From contig NZ_CH672376.1 of the NCBI RefSeq assembly GCF_000153105.1, forward strand, positions 2,411,817 to 2,475,816: DNA of 64,000 nt, in the 5' to 3' direction. The position numbers and the translations under genes are program-made. The DNA comes from Blastopirellula marina DSM 3645 (GTDB lineage: Bacteria; Planctomycetota; Planctomycetia; Pirellulales; Pirellulaceae). The notes under the pieces were generated by a model. That model saw only the letters and a list, made by a program, of their open reading frames with translations. It did not search any database and was not told the origin of the DNA. This document shows, one piece after another, positions 36,338 through 47,445 of this stretch (position 1 is the stretch's first letter; every line of letters starts with the position of its first letter).

Positions 36338-37633
36338 TTAGTCGTTGATGTAAGTCTCGAGGAAGCGAGCCAAGCGATGGAAATCGCTCATCGGGTTGAT
36401 GTAGCGAACGACCGTGACCAACGTTTCTGGATCAACCAGATTCTCGAACGCGACGTAGTGCAGGTTTAACTGACCCGAGACCGAGACCATCACGCCGTTC
36501 AGCCCTTCTTCGACGAGGGCGCGATAGGCGCCGACGCCCAGTTGGCTGCCGAGCATCACGTCAAACGCGTGCGGCTTCGAGCAGCGAGCTTCGTAGCCCA
36601 ACTGCAGGCCGGTCACTTTGCGGCTGCGGCCGGTCTGTTCTTCGTAGCGTTTCGAGATCCATTTGGCGAACTGGCGGCCCAAGCTCACTTCGGTGATCGA
36701 GATGTGACCGTGATCGTCCCGTTTGATCCCTTCCAGGTATTCTGGCGGCAACATTTCGGCCAAGCCTTCGGCCAGGATGATGACGCCGAATTTTTTCCCT
36801 TCCGCTTCGCGGGCGAGCATCGTTTTGACGATGCGGTCGACGACTTTATCGACGTTCATCACCTTTTTCGTGCGGCCGTCCACTTCTTCCTCTTTGCCGA
36901 CATAGTCGCCGATGATGTCTTCGACGCTAATCACCAGACTCGCTTCCCCCGCGATCGCCGTGCCGTACGGCAACCAACCGGCGCTGCGGCCCATGCATTC
37001 GACCAGGAAGTAGGCTTGGCCCGCTTCCGCATCGTAGAGCAAGTTGCGGACTTCGCCGGCCAGGAAATCGACCGCGGTGAAGTAACCGAAGGTAAAGTCG
37101 ATCCCCATGTAGTCGTTGTCGATCGTCTTGGGCAAATGCACGACCGGGATCTTCTGGCTGCCTTCCGGCAAGGTCTCTTGAAACAGCTTGAATTTGTTAG
37201 CCGTCTTTAGCGTGTCGTCGCCGCCGATCGAGATTAATGCGTCGACCCCCAACGAGCAGAGCGCGTCGTACGTGGTCTGCAGCGGCGCCGAACGCTCTGG
37301 ATCTTTCAAGTGATCGGGATGCGAGACTTGCTTGCCGGGGTTGGCCCGTGCGGTGCCGATCATGATGCCCTGCTGAGCACGCGAGCGCGAGAGGGCTTGA
37401 TGATCGAGCATGATGTAGTCGCGGCCCAGTTCCATCGGGCGATCGGGACCAAACTGCATCAGGTTCGAGTAACCATGCTTGATGCCGAGGACTTCGACGT
37501 CGTTTCGGAGAAACGAAACGGCCGCAGTCGAAATCACGGCATTCGCGGCCGGCGCCGGACCACCGGCGAACAGGATCGCCACGCGGCGGAAGTTGTGTTG
37601 CTTTTTCGGGGGGCGGGCCAACGTGTTGGGCAT
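36338..37633 (-). CDS. pfp: Phosphofructokinase, probably pyrophosphate-dependent
   Basis: A 431-residue PFK-family enzyme acting on fructose-6-phosphate in glycolysis/gluconeogenesis. Visible: FAGGPAPAANAVI, ISIGGDDTLKTANKF near residue 136, HLPKTIDNDYMGIDFTFGY near 171 and CMGRSAGWLPYG. The GGDD sequence (Asp where ATP enzymes usually have Gly) with PKTIDND is the established signature of PPi use. This is inferred, not tested. The C terminus ends DFHRLARFLETYIND. It is convergent with hisB. Confidence 0.88.
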   Translation of the reverse strand: MPNTLARPPKKQHNFRRVAILFAGGPAPAANAVISTAAVSFLRNDVEVLGIKHGYSNLMQFGPDRPMELGRDYIMLDHQALSRSRAQQGIMIGTARANPGKQVSHPDHLKDPERSAPLQTTYDALCSLGVDALISIGGDDTLKTANKFKLFQETLPEGSQKIPVVHLPKTIDNDYMGIDFTFGYFTAVDFLAGEVRNLLYDAEAGQAYFLVECMGRSAGWLPYGTAIAGEASLVISVEDIIGDYVGKEEEVDGRTKKVMNVDKVVDRIVKTMLAREAEGKKFGVIILAEGLAEMLPPEYLEGIKRDDHGHISITEVSLGRQFAKWISKRYEEQTGRSRKVTGLQLGYEARCSKPHAFDVMLGSQLGVGAYRALVEEGLNGVMVSVSGQLNLHYVAFENLVDPETLVTVVRYINPMSDFHRLARFLETYIND

Positions 37634-37770
37634 CGAGGTGACTCCTGACGGACCGGTGAAAGCGGACGCGTTTCGGCGTTGATGGAAACTACTGCCGATA
37701 AAACGGCAAGATGGGTCAAAGATCTGATTGTATTGAGCGTTGCGCGGGCCACAAGTTTACGCACTTTGAC

Positions 37771-37797
37771 CAGGGGGACGAAAATTCCCCCTACTGA
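37771..37797. repeat. Short palindrome in the accC-pfp gap
   Basis: AGGGGGA and TCCCCCT-type arms flank CGAAAAT in the 285-base gap between accC and pfp. Without a T-run it is not a clear terminator. Nothing else was recognised in this gap. Confidence 0.4.
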
Positions 37798-37918
37798 CGC
37801 TTCCCCAAGCCGTATGGGAATCCAAACGCCGCAACAGCGAGCGTGAGGCGCTGCGTCGCGCGTTGCAGATCCACGCAAACGCAATTTTTTTTCGTCGCGC
37901 CGGCAGGACCGGCAGTCG

Positions 37919-39265
37919 TTACGACTGCAAAAAGGTCCGTTCGACAAATGTCGTGTCGATCTTCCCTTCGGCAAACGCCGAGTGGCTTAGCAGCTTTTTA
38001 TGGAACGACGCGGTCGTGCGAATCCCGTCGACCCGAATTTCGTCTAACGCACGCTGCATGCAGCGGATTGCGTCTTCACGCGTTTTGCGATGGACGATCA
38101 ACTTGCCGATCATCGAATCGTAGTGAGGCGGAACGGTGTAGCCGCTGAAGACGTGCGAATCAAACCGGACGCCGGGGCCGCCGGGGGCGATAAATCGCTC
38201 GATCTTGCCGGGGCACGGCATGAAGTTGCGATCAGGATCTTCAGCGTTGATGCGACACTCGATCGCGGCGCCGGTGACTTGAATATCGTCCTGCGTGAAC
38301 GGTAAGCGTTCGCCGGCTGCGATTCGGATCTGCGTTTGAATCAGATCGACGCCGGTCACCATTTCGGTAACGGGATGCTCGACCTGAATGCGAGCGTTCA
38401 CTTCGATGAAGTAGAAGTTCTCGTCCTTGTCGACGATAAACTCGACCGTGCCGGCGTTCGTGTAGTCGGCGCCTTGAATCATGCGAACCGCGGCGGCGCA
38501 AATTGCATCGCGCGTTTTGGCCGACAGATTCGGCGCCGGGCTCTCTTCGATCAGCTTTTGATGACGACGCTGCGTCGAGCATTCGCGCTCAAACAGGTGA
38601 ACGACGTTGCCATGATGATCGGCGACGACCTGCACTTCGACGTGACGCGGGTGTTCGACGTACTTTTCTAGATAAACGCCGCCGTTGCCGAACGCCGCTT
38701 GGGCTTCGTTTTGGGCTTGCTGCAGCGCGGTCTTCAGCACCAGGTCGTTCGCCGCGACGCGCATCCCTTTGCCACCGCCGCCGGCGGTCGCTTTGATCAA
38801 GACCGGAAAACCGATCTCGTGGGCGGTCTTCAACGCTTCTTCGTGATCTTCGATCAGTCCGTCCGAACCGGGAACGACCGGCACTTCGGCCGCACGGGCC
38901 ATTTTGCGGGCTTCGTTCTTGTCGCCGAGTCGCAGCATCGCTTCGGGCGAGGGGCCGATAAAGTCGATGTTGCAGCTGCGACAGATCTCGTTGAATTGGG
39001 CGTTTTCGGCCAGAAAACCATAGCCGGGATGAATCGCTTCAACGTTGCCGACTTCGGCGGCGCTGATGACGCGATCGATCTTCAGATAGCTCTGGGCGCT
39101 TTTGGCGGGGCCGACGCAATACGCTTCGTCCGCGAGCTCCAGATAGGAAGCGCCGCGATCGGCTTCGCTAAAAATAGCGACCGTTTCGACGCCAAGCTCT
39201 TTGCAAGCGCGGATGATTCGCAGGGCGATCTCGCCGCGATTCGCAATCAGAATGCGGTTGTACAT
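37919..39265 (-). CDS. accC: Acetyl-CoA carboxylase, biotin carboxylase subunit
   Basis: A 448-residue ATP-grasp enzyme that carboxylates biotin on AccB in the first step of fatty-acid synthesis. Visible: N-terminal [32 protein letters not shown], the glycine-rich loop [48 protein letters not shown] and [10 protein letters not shown]. It follows accB by 33 bases on the same strand. Confidence 0.97.
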   Translation of the reverse strand: MYNRILIANRGEIALRIIRACKELGVETVAIFSEADRGASYLELADEAYCVGPAKSAQSYLKIDRVISAAEVGNVEAIHPGYGFLAENAQFNEICRSCNIDFIGPSPEAMLRLGDKNEARKMARAAEVPVVPGSDGLIEDHEEALKTAHEIGFPVLIKATAGGGGKGMRVAANDLVLKTALQQAQNEAQAAFGNGGVYLEKYVEHPRHVEVQVVADHHGNVVHLFERECSTQRRHQKLIEESPAPNLSAKTRDAICAAAVRMIQGADYTNAGTVEFIVDKDENFYFIEVNARIQVEHPVTEMVTGVDLIQTQIRIAAGERLPFTQDDIQVTGAAIECRINAEDPDRNFMPCPGKIERFIAPGGPGVRFDSHVFSGYTVPPHYDSMIGKLIVHRKTREDAIRCMQRALDEIRVDGIRTTASFHKKLLSHSAFAEGKIDTTFVERTFLQS

Positions 39266-39298
39266 GAGTTGGTCCGGGTGCGGGACAGTAACGCGCTC

Positions 39299-39772
39299 TT
39301 AGCCGCGCGGGTCGACCTTGAACAATGGCTGGCCGTACTCGACCGGATCTTCGTTTTTGACCATGACGGAGACGATCTTGCCGGTCAATTCGGCTTTGAT
39401 CTCGTTAAAGACCTTCATCGCCTCGATGATGCAAACGACCGATTCTTCGCCGATATGATCGCCCACTTTGGCGAAGTTCTCTGAGTCGGGCTTCGGCTTC
39501 GAGTAGAACGTGCCGACCATCGGGCTATTGATCGTCACCAAGTGCGAATCGTCGGCAGCCGGAGCAGCGGCCGGTGCGCTGGCGACGGGGGCCGGAGCGG
39601 CGGCCATTGGGGCCGGAGCATAAGCGACGGTCGCGCCCCGTTTCATTTGGATCTGGCGTTCCCCTTCCCGGAGATCGATCTCTGAAAGCTCGTGTTCTTT
39701 CATCAATTCGATGATTTCTCGCAACCGATCGAGATCAAAGACGCCGCTCGCAGCGGGCTCAGACTTGGCCAT
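39299..39772 (-). CDS. accB: Biotin carboxyl carrier protein of acetyl-CoA carboxylase
   Basis: A 157-residue carrier. An N-terminal helical segment (LDRLREIIELMKEHELSEIDL), an Ala/Pro-rich linker and the C-terminal biotinyl domain (SPMVGTFYSKPKPDS) end with the biotinylation site CIIEAMKVFNEI, where Lys receives biotin. It lies between pepQ and accC, a common bacterial order, but without the efp gene often found there. Confidence 0.97.
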   Translation of the reverse strand: MAKSEPAASGVFDLDRLREIIELMKEHELSEIDLREGERQIQMKRGATVAYAPAPMAAAPAPVASAPAAAPAADDSHLVTINSPMVGTFYSKPKPDSENFAKVGDHIGEESVVCIIEAMKVFNEIKAELTGKIVSVMVKNEDPVEYGQPLFKVDPRG

Positions 39773-39872
39773 GGATCGAAGGTCTCCAGAACGCGGCGTA
39801 GGGCCGCTTAGTCTTGTGGGAAAGGAAGCGTCAGCGATTTGCCGATGACGCTCTCGTTGAAATCTTTAGGGC

Positions 39873-40964
39873 TCAATCGAAATCTTTGGGTACGCTGGTC
39901 AAAACTTCGTGTCCGTGTTTTGTCACCAGCACATCGTCCTCAATGCGGACGCCGCCAAACCCAGGAATATAGATGCCCGGCTCCACGGTGACCACCATGC
40001 CTACCTGTAGGGGGCGGGTTTGAGAACTATTAAATCGGGGCGCCTCATGGACTTCGAGGCCGATGCCATGGCCGAGGCCATGACCAAAACGTTTGCCGAA
40101 ACCAGCGCTGGCGATCTCTTCACGAGCCGCTTTGTCGACATCGCACATCAGCGCACCAGGCTTGATCGCAGCGATCGCACGGAGCTGAGCTTTTAAGACA
40201 ATGTCGTAAATACGCTTGATTTTTGGCGAAATTTTACCGGTCGCTAAAACACGCGTCAAGTCGCTCACGTACCCCCCTGCGAGCGCGCCCCAGTCGATCA
40301 GGACGAAACTGTCTTCGCCCACTTTCTTCTCGCTGGGGACTCCATGCGGCAATGCGGCTCGCTCTCCCACGCCGACGATCGGGGGGAAACTAAGCGCTTT
40401 ACCGCCGAATCTTCGGACTTGGTATTCCAGGTCAGCGGCGATTTGGCGTTCGGTTTGATCGGGGTGAAGCCCGGCGCGGACCACGGCGAACGCTTCCTCG
40501 GCGCAGTAGATCGCCTGGCGGATGGCGGCGATTTCCTCGGCGTCTTTGATCTCGCGCAACTCTTCGACCAGTCCGGCGGCCGGAATCAGCGCAATTTTGG
40601 CCAGCTTGCCGGCAAGTTGATCGCGCAGCGCGACGGTGAGCGAAGTCGACTCAAACGCCAACTGCGTGACGCCGGACGCTTGGATCATTTTTTGGACGGA
40701 AGTCAGAATCGACTTTCCCGGCGTACGGCTCTCGAGATTCAGCCCCGGGCACTCTTCTTCCAATTGCTGCGTATAACGCGGATCGCTGAGCAATACCTCG
40801 GTATCGGGGGTGACCAATAGGTAGCTATCGTGCCCAGTAAAGCCGGTCAGATAGCTGACGTTGTGGACGTTGGTCACCAAGATCGCATCGGCGGCGGCTT
40901 TCTTGACCAACTTGCGAAGCTTGTTGCGTCTGGCGGCGAAGCGATCGTTGTCAGCTGGCGGCAT
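39873..40964 (-). CDS. pepQ: M24-family aminopeptidase (Xaa-Pro peptidase type)
   Basis: A 363-residue pita-bread metallopeptidase that removes residues before proline. The metal ligands are visible: Asp in LIDWGALAGGYVSDLTR, His in GHGLGHGIGLEVHE, Glu in VTVEPGIYI and Glu in GGVRIEDDVLV. The start at 40964 (MPPADNDRFAARRNKLRKL) fits the family. The frame is open to 41453, but that would overlap the divergent thioredoxin gene and is unlike the family. It is upstream of accB. PepQ versus PepP naming is uncertain. Confidence 0.9.
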   Translation of the reverse strand: MPPADNDRFAARRNKLRKLVKKAAADAILVTNVHNVSYLTGFTGHDSYLLVTPDTEVLLSDPRYTQQLEEECPGLNLESRTPGKSILTSVQKMIQASGVTQLAFESTSLTVALRDQLAGKLAKIALIPAAGLVEELREIKDAEEIAAIRQAIYCAEEAFAVVRAGLHPDQTERQIAADLEYQVRRFGGKALSFPPIVGVGERAALPHGVPSEKKVGEDSFVLIDWGALAGGYVSDLTRVLATGKISPKIKRIYDIVLKAQLRAIAAIKPGALMCDVDKAAREEIASAGFGKRFGHGLGHGIGLEVHEAPRFNSSQTRPLQVGMVVTVEPGIYIPGFGGVRIEDDVLVTKHGHEVLTSVPKDFD

Positions 40965-41117
40965 CGGTGATTCGGCGGATTGGGGAGATTGGTGTAAACT
41001 CGCTAAGCAGTAGCCGTCCCAGATCCGATTTTTCGGCTTTTTCGTTTCTCCGCAAGGTTGGTGAAGCGGTCCAACGACGACAATCCCCTTTTTTATTTCG
41101 TAACGCGACGAGCAAAC

Positions 41118-41981
41118 ATGCCGCAGCAGAGCCCCTGGATAGTTGAAGTAACGCCTGAAAACTTTGAAACCGAAGTGCTGGAACGGTCTCGTGAAGCGCC
41201 GGTGGTTGTCGATTTTTGGGGCGCTTGGTGTCAGCCTTGCCAAATGCTGATGCCGATCTTGGAAAAGCTGGCCGTTGAGATGGCGGGGAAGTTTTATCTG
41301 GCCAAAGCCGATACCGAGGTCGTTCCGCAATTGGCCGCTCAGTTCAACGTCCAAGGGGTTCCGGCCGTCTTCGCGCTGCGCGACGGAGCAGTCGTCGATT
41401 TCTTTGACGGCATGCGGCCCGAAGAGTTCGTACGCGGCTGGATCGAGCGGCAACTTCCGAACCAGGCCGAGACGCTATTGGCCGAAGTTCGCAATACGCT
41501 GGGCGCTGAGCCGTCAGCTGTCGAAGCGAAATTACAGCAAGCGATCGAGCTCGACCCGAAGCTGGATGTCGCGAAAATCATGCTGGCCGAGCACTACTAC
41601 GACCAACAGCGTAACGACGAAGCGACGGCGATGATCGCGACGCTCGAAGAACGCGGTTTTCTCGAGCCGGAAGCGGAAAAGGTGAAAGCGGCGCTCGAGC
41701 TACGCAAACTAGGGGACGCGGCCGGCGGAGTCGAAGCATGCCGCGCCGAAATGGCCGTCAGTCCCGACGACGCCGAGAAGATGCTGAAACTGGCCGAGTC
41801 TCTGGCCGCCGCCGGCCAATTTGAAGAATCGCTCGAAACTGCTCTCGCGGTTGTCCGCAAAGACCGCGCCGGCCACGGCGAAACCGCGCGACAGTTGATG
41901 GTGGATGTCTTCCGACAGTTGGCCGATGACGAAGAGTTGGTGAACAATTATCGGCGGAAATTGGCGACGGCGTTGTATTAG
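41118..41981 (+). CDS. cnoX: Thioredoxin-TPR protein (CnoX/YbbN-like)
   Basis: A 287-residue protein with a thioredoxin domain (residues 1-115, VVVDFWGAWCQPCQMLMPILEKL, keeping both active-site Cys as WCQPC) and a C-terminal helical repeat region for chaperone-partner contact. This is the arrangement of CnoX, a chaperedoxin that guards proteins from oxidation. The start is ATG 41118, divergent from pepQ. An upstream start at 41058 adds unrelated sequence. The redox role is inferred from the intact CxxC. Confidence 0.85.
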   Translation: MPQQSPWIVEVTPENFETEVLERSREAPVVVDFWGAWCQPCQMLMPILEKLAVEMAGKFYLAKADTEVVPQLAAQFNVQGVPAVFALRDGAVVDFFDGMRPEEFVRGWIERQLPNQAETLLAEVRNTLGAEPSAVEAKLQQAIELDPKLDVAKIMLAEHYYDQQRNDEATAMIATLEERGFLEPEAEKVKAALELRKLGDAAGGVEACRAEMAVSPDDAEKMLKLAESLAAAGQFEESLETALAVVRKDRAGHGETARQLMVDVFRQLADDEELVNNYRRKLATALY

Positions 41982-42029
41982 AGCGCGGCATTTCGATACG
42001 AATACTAGTATCGCGGTTTTCTTTCGGTC

Positions 42030-42707
42030 TTATCCCGTCAATTCGGCCAACAACGCATCCGCGTTTTCCAAATCATCAAACAACAAATCGGGTTCGCTCA
42101 TCGCCAGCTCTTCGCGGAGGAAAACTCCGGTCGCAACTGCCGCCGCTTTGGCCCCGATCGCTCGGGCGCAGCGGACGTCGTTCGCGGTGTCGCCGATGAC
42201 CCAGATTTGATCGCCGCGGACGGCGTGGCCAAGATGAGCTTCGCAGGCGTCCTTCGCCGCTTGGGCGACATCGTTGCGATCGGGATGCTGATCGCCGTAT
42301 CCGCCGAACTCGAAATGATGCATCAAGTCGTAGTGCGTCAGCTTCAGGTAGGCGCCTTGGGCGACGTTGCCGGTCAGAAGTCCCAAAACGATGTCGTCTC
42401 GTTCGGCAAGTTGATTGAGCAGCGCTTCGATACCGGGCAAGACGCGTCCGTCGCGCAGCGGCAGATTGCGGGCGAGTCCCGCCATGTAGCTGCTGAGGAA
42501 TTTGTTCCACGCTTCGTCGGTCAACGGCATGTCATGCGCGTCAAATAGTTCTTGCGCGATGCCGCGATCGGTCTTGCCGCTGACGCGAACTTCGGTCGTC
42601 AGCACGTCAATTCCGGCAGTCGATTGAAACGAAGCGATCATCGCATCTTTGCCGGCGGCGGCGGTGTTGATCAACGTTCCATCGATATCGAACAGGCAGA
42701 TTTTCAT
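42030..42707 (-). CDS. HAD-family phosphatase (phosphoglycolate phosphatase-like)
   Basis: A 225-residue haloacid-dehalogenase hydrolase. Motif I is DIDGTLINT (Asp nucleophile), motif II is LLTGN, a Lys follows in the KLTHYDL region, and motif III-IV is WVIGDTANDVRCARAIGAK. A cap region (residues 15-90) matches the Gph/PGMB type. The substrate is unknown. It lies 21 bases after the HtrA gene on the same strand and is probably cotranscribed with it. Confidence 0.85.
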   Translation of the reverse strand: MKICLFDIDGTLINTAAAGKDAMIASFQSTAGIDVLTTEVRVSGKTDRGIAQELFDAHDMPLTDEAWNKFLSSYMAGLARNLPLRDGRVLPGIEALLNQLAERDDIVLGLLTGNVAQGAYLKLTHYDLMHHFEFGGYGDQHPDRNDVAQAAKDACEAHLGHAVRGDQIWVIGDTANDVRCARAIGAKAAAVATGVFLREELAMSEPDLLFDDLENADALLAELTG

Positions 42708-42728
42708 ACGTATTTCTTTAACGCGGCG

Positions 42729-43916
<1,188 letters not shown>

Positions 43917-43972
43917 GGAGCCTCTCTAGGCGTTGGGGGGCGAGGGGAATCGCCACCGCTCATAAAAAGAAG

Positions 43973-44043
43973 CTGGGGAACTAGGATTTGAACCTAGACT
44001 GACAGAGTCAGAGTCTGTAGTGCTACCGTTACACTATTCCCCA
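43973..44043 (-). tRNA. tRNA-Gln (anticodon CUG)
   Basis: A cloverleaf read on the minus strand. The acceptor stem TGGGGAA pairs with TTCCCCA, the anticodon stem ACAGA/TCTGT encloses loop CTCTGAC with anticodon CTG, and the T arm contains GGTTCAAATCC. No CCA is encoded. It decodes CAG, and is a substrate for the GluRS/GatCAB pathway encoded earlier in the window. Confidence 0.95.
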
Positions 44044-44211
44044 ATCGGTTTGTAAAGAGTATTGCGTAAGTCGCTTGTCGTCAAGGGATTCAGCCGCTGG
44101 CTATCTAGCGCTGCGGCTGATAAACTATGTCAAAACTAGTGGGGGAAACGAGCGAGTGGTTCGCGCAGCTACTTCCGCCCCTTTCGCTATTCCACTGACG
44201 CAGCCACGCCG

Positions 44212-45888
44212 ATGAGCAGTTATCTAGTCGCGGTCAACGGATCCGACGCCGGAAAAAAAATCTACCTGGCGGGCGAAAAGTTCGTCATGGGACGCCACCC
44301 GGAGTGCGATATCTTGGTGGATGCCGGCGCTGTCAGCCGCCATCACGCCCAGATCACCCGGAAGAACCAGGATCTTTTGATTGAGGACCTGGGCAGCCGG
44401 AACGGCACTTTCGTCAACGACACGGCGATTAATTCGCTGCAAAAGTTGAAAGATGGCGATTCGATCCGCGTTTGCGACGTGACGTTTACCTTCCATCTGG
44501 ATCAGCCGTTCGCCCCTCCCTCGGCCCGGAATCTGGGACAAACCGGAGCAGGCGCCTACGGCACGATCATGGTCGATGATGATTCGGCGCCGTCGACCAT
44601 CATGTCGCAGTTGGAAGTCTCGTCGCAAACCGGCGGCGTCACGTTGCAGGCCAGCGCTGAAGTAAAGCTGGCCGCTTTGCTCGAAATTACCAAGAATCTC
44701 GGCGGCGTCATCGCTCCGGAGGATGTCTTTCCGCAGGTGCTGAACAGCCTGTTCAAGATCTTTTTGCAGGCCGACCGCGGATTTATCATTTTGCAGGATG
44801 AAAAAGGGAAATTAACGCCGCGGTGGACCAAGACGCGTCGCCCTGGCGACGAAAATATCCGGATCAGCCGCACGGTCATCAATCATGTGATCGAGAAAAA
44901 GCAGGCGATTCTCTCGGCCGATGCGGCGGCGGACTCGCGGTTCGAGATGAGCCAGAGCATCACCGATTTCCAGATTCGCTCGATCATGTGCGCCCCGCTG
45001 ATTGATAGCGACGGCAAAGCGTTTGGCGCGCTCCAAATTGATACGCTGGACCAACGGAAGCGTTTCCAACAGGAAGATCTGGAAGTGCTGATGAGCGTTG
45101 CGACGCAAGCGGCGATCTCGATCGACAACGCCCAGCTTCACCAGCGCGCGTTGCGTCAGCAGGAAATGGAGCGTGACCTGAAGCTCGCTAGCCAGGTGCA
45201 GATCGGCTTTTTGCCGAAGGGAAAACCGGCCGCCGCTGGGTACGATTTCTTTGATTACTATCGCGCCGCCAATTCGGTCGGCGGCGACTACTACGACTAT
45301 ATTCCGCTGCCGAATGGCCGGATGGCGATTTTGTTGGGAGATGTCGTCGGCCATGGCGTCGCCGCTTCGCTGTTGATGGCGAAACTCTCGGCGGACGCGC
45401 GGTATACGCTCGCTTCGATTGAAGATCCGGCGGTTGCTTTTGCGACGCTGAATAACACCTTCAGCGAGAGCATTCCGGACGATCAGTTTGTGACTCTAGT
45501 CTTGAATATCTTGAATTTCGAGACGCACGAGATGACCGTGCTGAACGCCGGTCACATGCCGCCGATGCTTCGCCGCAACGATGGGACGGTCGACGAAATT
45601 GGGGAGCCTGAGATTAGCCTGCCGCTGGGCGTGTTTCCTGATTTGGAATATGAGAAGGTCACCATCCCGATCGCCGTAGGGGAACGCATCATTCTTTATA
45701 CCGACGGCATCAACGAAGCAATGGACGCCGACGGTGAGCAGTTTGGCATTCCTCGCGTGCGAGAACGCGCCCAAGAGCAATTCCCGTCGGTCGCACAACT
45801 CGGCCAGGCGATCGTCAAAGACGTTCGCGAGTTTATGGGCTCGCAGTTCGACGACATGTGTCTCGTCTGCTACGAGCGGCTGGAATAG
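44212..45888 (+). CDS. FHA-GAF-PP2C (SpoIIE-type) signalling phosphatase
   Basis: A 558-residue cytoplasmic protein. An FHA domain spans residues 5-95 (MGRHPECDIL, SRHHAQI, DLGSRNGTFVN), for binding phosphothreonine. A GAF domain spans about 150-310. A SpoIIE/PP2C serine phosphatase spans 325-558 with SVGGDYYDYIPL, LGDVVGHGVAASLLMAKL, LNAGHMPPML and LYTDGINEAMD. It likely dephosphorylates a partner protein under control of a phosphoprotein or small ligand. No anti-sigma partner is adjacent. Confidence 0.93.
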   Translation: MSSYLVAVNGSDAGKKIYLAGEKFVMGRHPECDILVDAGAVSRHHAQITRKNQDLLIEDLGSRNGTFVNDTAINSLQKLKDGDSIRVCDVTFTFHLDQPFAPPSARNLGQTGAGAYGTIMVDDDSAPSTIMSQLEVSSQTGGVTLQASAEVKLAALLEITKNLGGVIAPEDVFPQVLNSLFKIFLQADRGFIILQDEKGKLTPRWTKTRRPGDENIRISRTVINHVIEKKQAILSADAAADSRFEMSQSITDFQIRSIMCAPLIDSDGKAFGALQIDTLDQRKRFQQEDLEVLMSVATQAAISIDNAQLHQRALRQQEMERDLKLASQVQIGFLPKGKPAAAGYDFFDYYRAANSVGGDYYDYIPLPNGRMAILLGDVVGHGVAASLLMAKLSADARYTLASIEDPAVAFATLNNTFSESIPDDQFVTLVLNILNFETHEMTVLNAGHMPPMLRRNDGTVDEIGEPEISLPLGVFPDLEYEKVTIPIAVGERIILYTDGINEAMDADGEQFGIPRVRERAQEQFPSVAQLGQAIVKDVREFMGSQFDDMCLVCYERLE

Positions 45889-45967
45889 TCTGCCGTCGTC
45901 GCCGAGTTTCCCGACGCTTCACGCAGCTCACGCCACCTAAGCGTGAACTGTGAGCAACCTGGCGACT

Positions 45968-46993
45968 CTATCGGCAAACGCAAGTCTCCGCGGCAAAATT
46001 CATCGGCGCTGACGGTTCGATGATCCAGATGTTGCGGAAGACGACCGGATCTTTGTGATCCTGCAATTTGATCGGCATTGGCTCGGCGCCTTCTTTTTTG
46101 CCGGCGCCCGTTTTGTTCGGGATGCGGACGTCACGTTGGACCGCGATGCCGTTGTGGAAGACGGTCAAGCGAGCGTCGCTCACCTTGTCGCCGGCGTCGT
46201 CAAAGCGAGCGGCGTTGAAATAGATGTCATAGGTTTGCCACTGCAGCGGCGGGAAGCACATGTTCATTTCTGGCGGCTTGGTGCGATAGATCGACGCCGA
46301 GTCATTGAACTCGGGCGTTTTACCGAACGAGTCGAGGATTTGCACTTCGTAGCGCTCTTGAATGTAGACGCCGCTATTGCCGCGCGCTTGCGAGCCGCGG
46401 TCGGGCATATACGGAGTGCGGAACTCGAGATGCAATTGGAAGTCGGAGACTGGGAACGTCGTGATCGTGCCGGCTTTCAGCAGCCCATCGGCTGTCAGTT
46501 TGCCATCACGGAAGAATTCGGTCGACGTACCGTCAAACAGCACGCGAGCATCATGCGGCGGTCGATGCCCTAAGGTCAAACTCTTGCGGCGAACCTTCGG
46601 CAGATCGCCGAGTTGCTGTCCCGCGGTGTTGATGACCACGGCATGATTGGGATCGACGGCAATCGTATAGGCGTCATGCTGCAACTGAATCAGGCCGCTT
46701 TGCATCTCGCCCTGCAGGGCCAGTTTGGGACCATTGTCCCAGCCATTGCCGGGCAGTCCCCCTTTGTATTGCAACGCCGAAAACTTGCCGTCTCCGAGAG
46801 CCACGACTTGCAGACCGGTCATTTCGTAGCTGCCGTTGGGCAAACGAAGCGGCCCGTAGAATTCGCCCTGGTAGACGAAGTCGGGGTCGTTGACGTTGTC
46901 AGGATCCACAAAGACGCGGGGATCCTGCTCGGCGGCCAAGCAGAGTGACGAAAGAAACATGAGCACGAAAAGCGGTGTGATATTGCGAAGCAT
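45968..46993 (-). CDS. Secreted DUF1080 (3-keto-disaccharide hydrolase-like) protein
   Basis: A 341-residue protein with a signal peptide (MLRNITPLFVLMFLSSLCLAAEQ). The DUF1080 concanavalin-like domain occupies about 160-341 (VLFDGTSTEFFRDGKL, FRTPYMPDRGSQARGNSGVYIQ, RYEVQILDSFG). Such proteins are abundant in planctomycetes and some hydrolyse 3-keto-glycosides. The ATG at 46993 was chosen because the signal peptide begins there. An upstream ATG at 47035 would hide it. The substrate is unknown. Confidence 0.85.
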   Translation of the reverse strand: MLRNITPLFVLMFLSSLCLAAEQDPRVFVDPDNVNDPDFVYQGEFYGPLRLPNGSYEMTGLQVVALGDGKFSALQYKGGLPGNGWDNGPKLALQGEMQSGLIQLQHDAYTIAVDPNHAVVINTAGQQLGDLPKVRRKSLTLGHRPPHDARVLFDGTSTEFFRDGKLTADGLLKAGTITTFPVSDFQLHLEFRTPYMPDRGSQARGNSGVYIQERYEVQILDSFGKTPEFNDSASIYRTKPPEMNMCFPPLQWQTYDIYFNAARFDDAGDKVSDARLTVFHNGIAVQRDVRIPNKTGAGKKEGAEPMPIKLQDHKDPVVFRNIWIIEPSAPMNFAAETCVCR

Positions 46994-47137
46994 AGGGCAG
47001 GCGTAGCGATCAAAGTGCACGGGACGTTTAGGCAAAAAGCCTAGAATAGTCTGCTTTGCATTGTGACCAATTGCAAGGTGTTAGAGCGTGCTTGCAAGAA
47101 ATCGAGCAAATTGAGACTTCCGCGGTGCGATTGGCGC

Positions 47138-47180
47138 AAAAAAAGAGGCTGCGACCTTGGTGGGCCCCAGCCTCTTTTCA
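47138..47180 (-). terminator. Terminator of the small lipoprotein gene
   Basis: On the minus strand, AAAAGAGGCTG pairs with CAGCCTCTTTT and runs into a T7 tract, 30 bases after the lipoprotein stop. The loop carries GGGGCCCACC. On the plus strand it has only a T4 run. Confidence 0.85.
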
Positions 47181-47209
47181 TCGTCGTTTAAATCAGCAGA
47201 AGCGCCGCC

Positions 47210-47398
47210 TTATTCAGGTTTGGCTTCTTCCATCGGCTTGTCTTCGGCGGCGGGAGTCGCCGGAGCTTCGGTCGATTCGGCCGGCAACGTCACTTCCGGC
47301 GTTTCGGCCGGAGTTTCCGACGGAGTTTCGGCAGTACCGCCACAACCAACCAACAAAGCCGCGCCGCAGAACATCGCAGCAGAGATCCACATCTTCAT
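47210..47398 (-). CDS. Small acidic lipoprotein
   Basis: A 62-residue protein with a lipoprotein signal (AAMFCGAALLVGCGG, lipobox LVGC near residue 19), then a tail made almost wholly of Glu, Pro, Ala and Thr (TPSETPAETPEVTLP). It has its own terminator and is probably anchored in the envelope. The tail composition resembles the insertion in the SecF part of SecDF further on. The function is unknown. Confidence 0.75.
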   Translation of the reverse strand: MKMWISAAMFCGAALLVGCGGTAETPSETPAETPEVTLPAESTEAPATPAAEDKPMEEAKPE

Positions 47399-47445
47399 AC
47401 GTAACTTCCCCCAAAATATATGAGAAACTAAAAGCTGAGCGCGCG

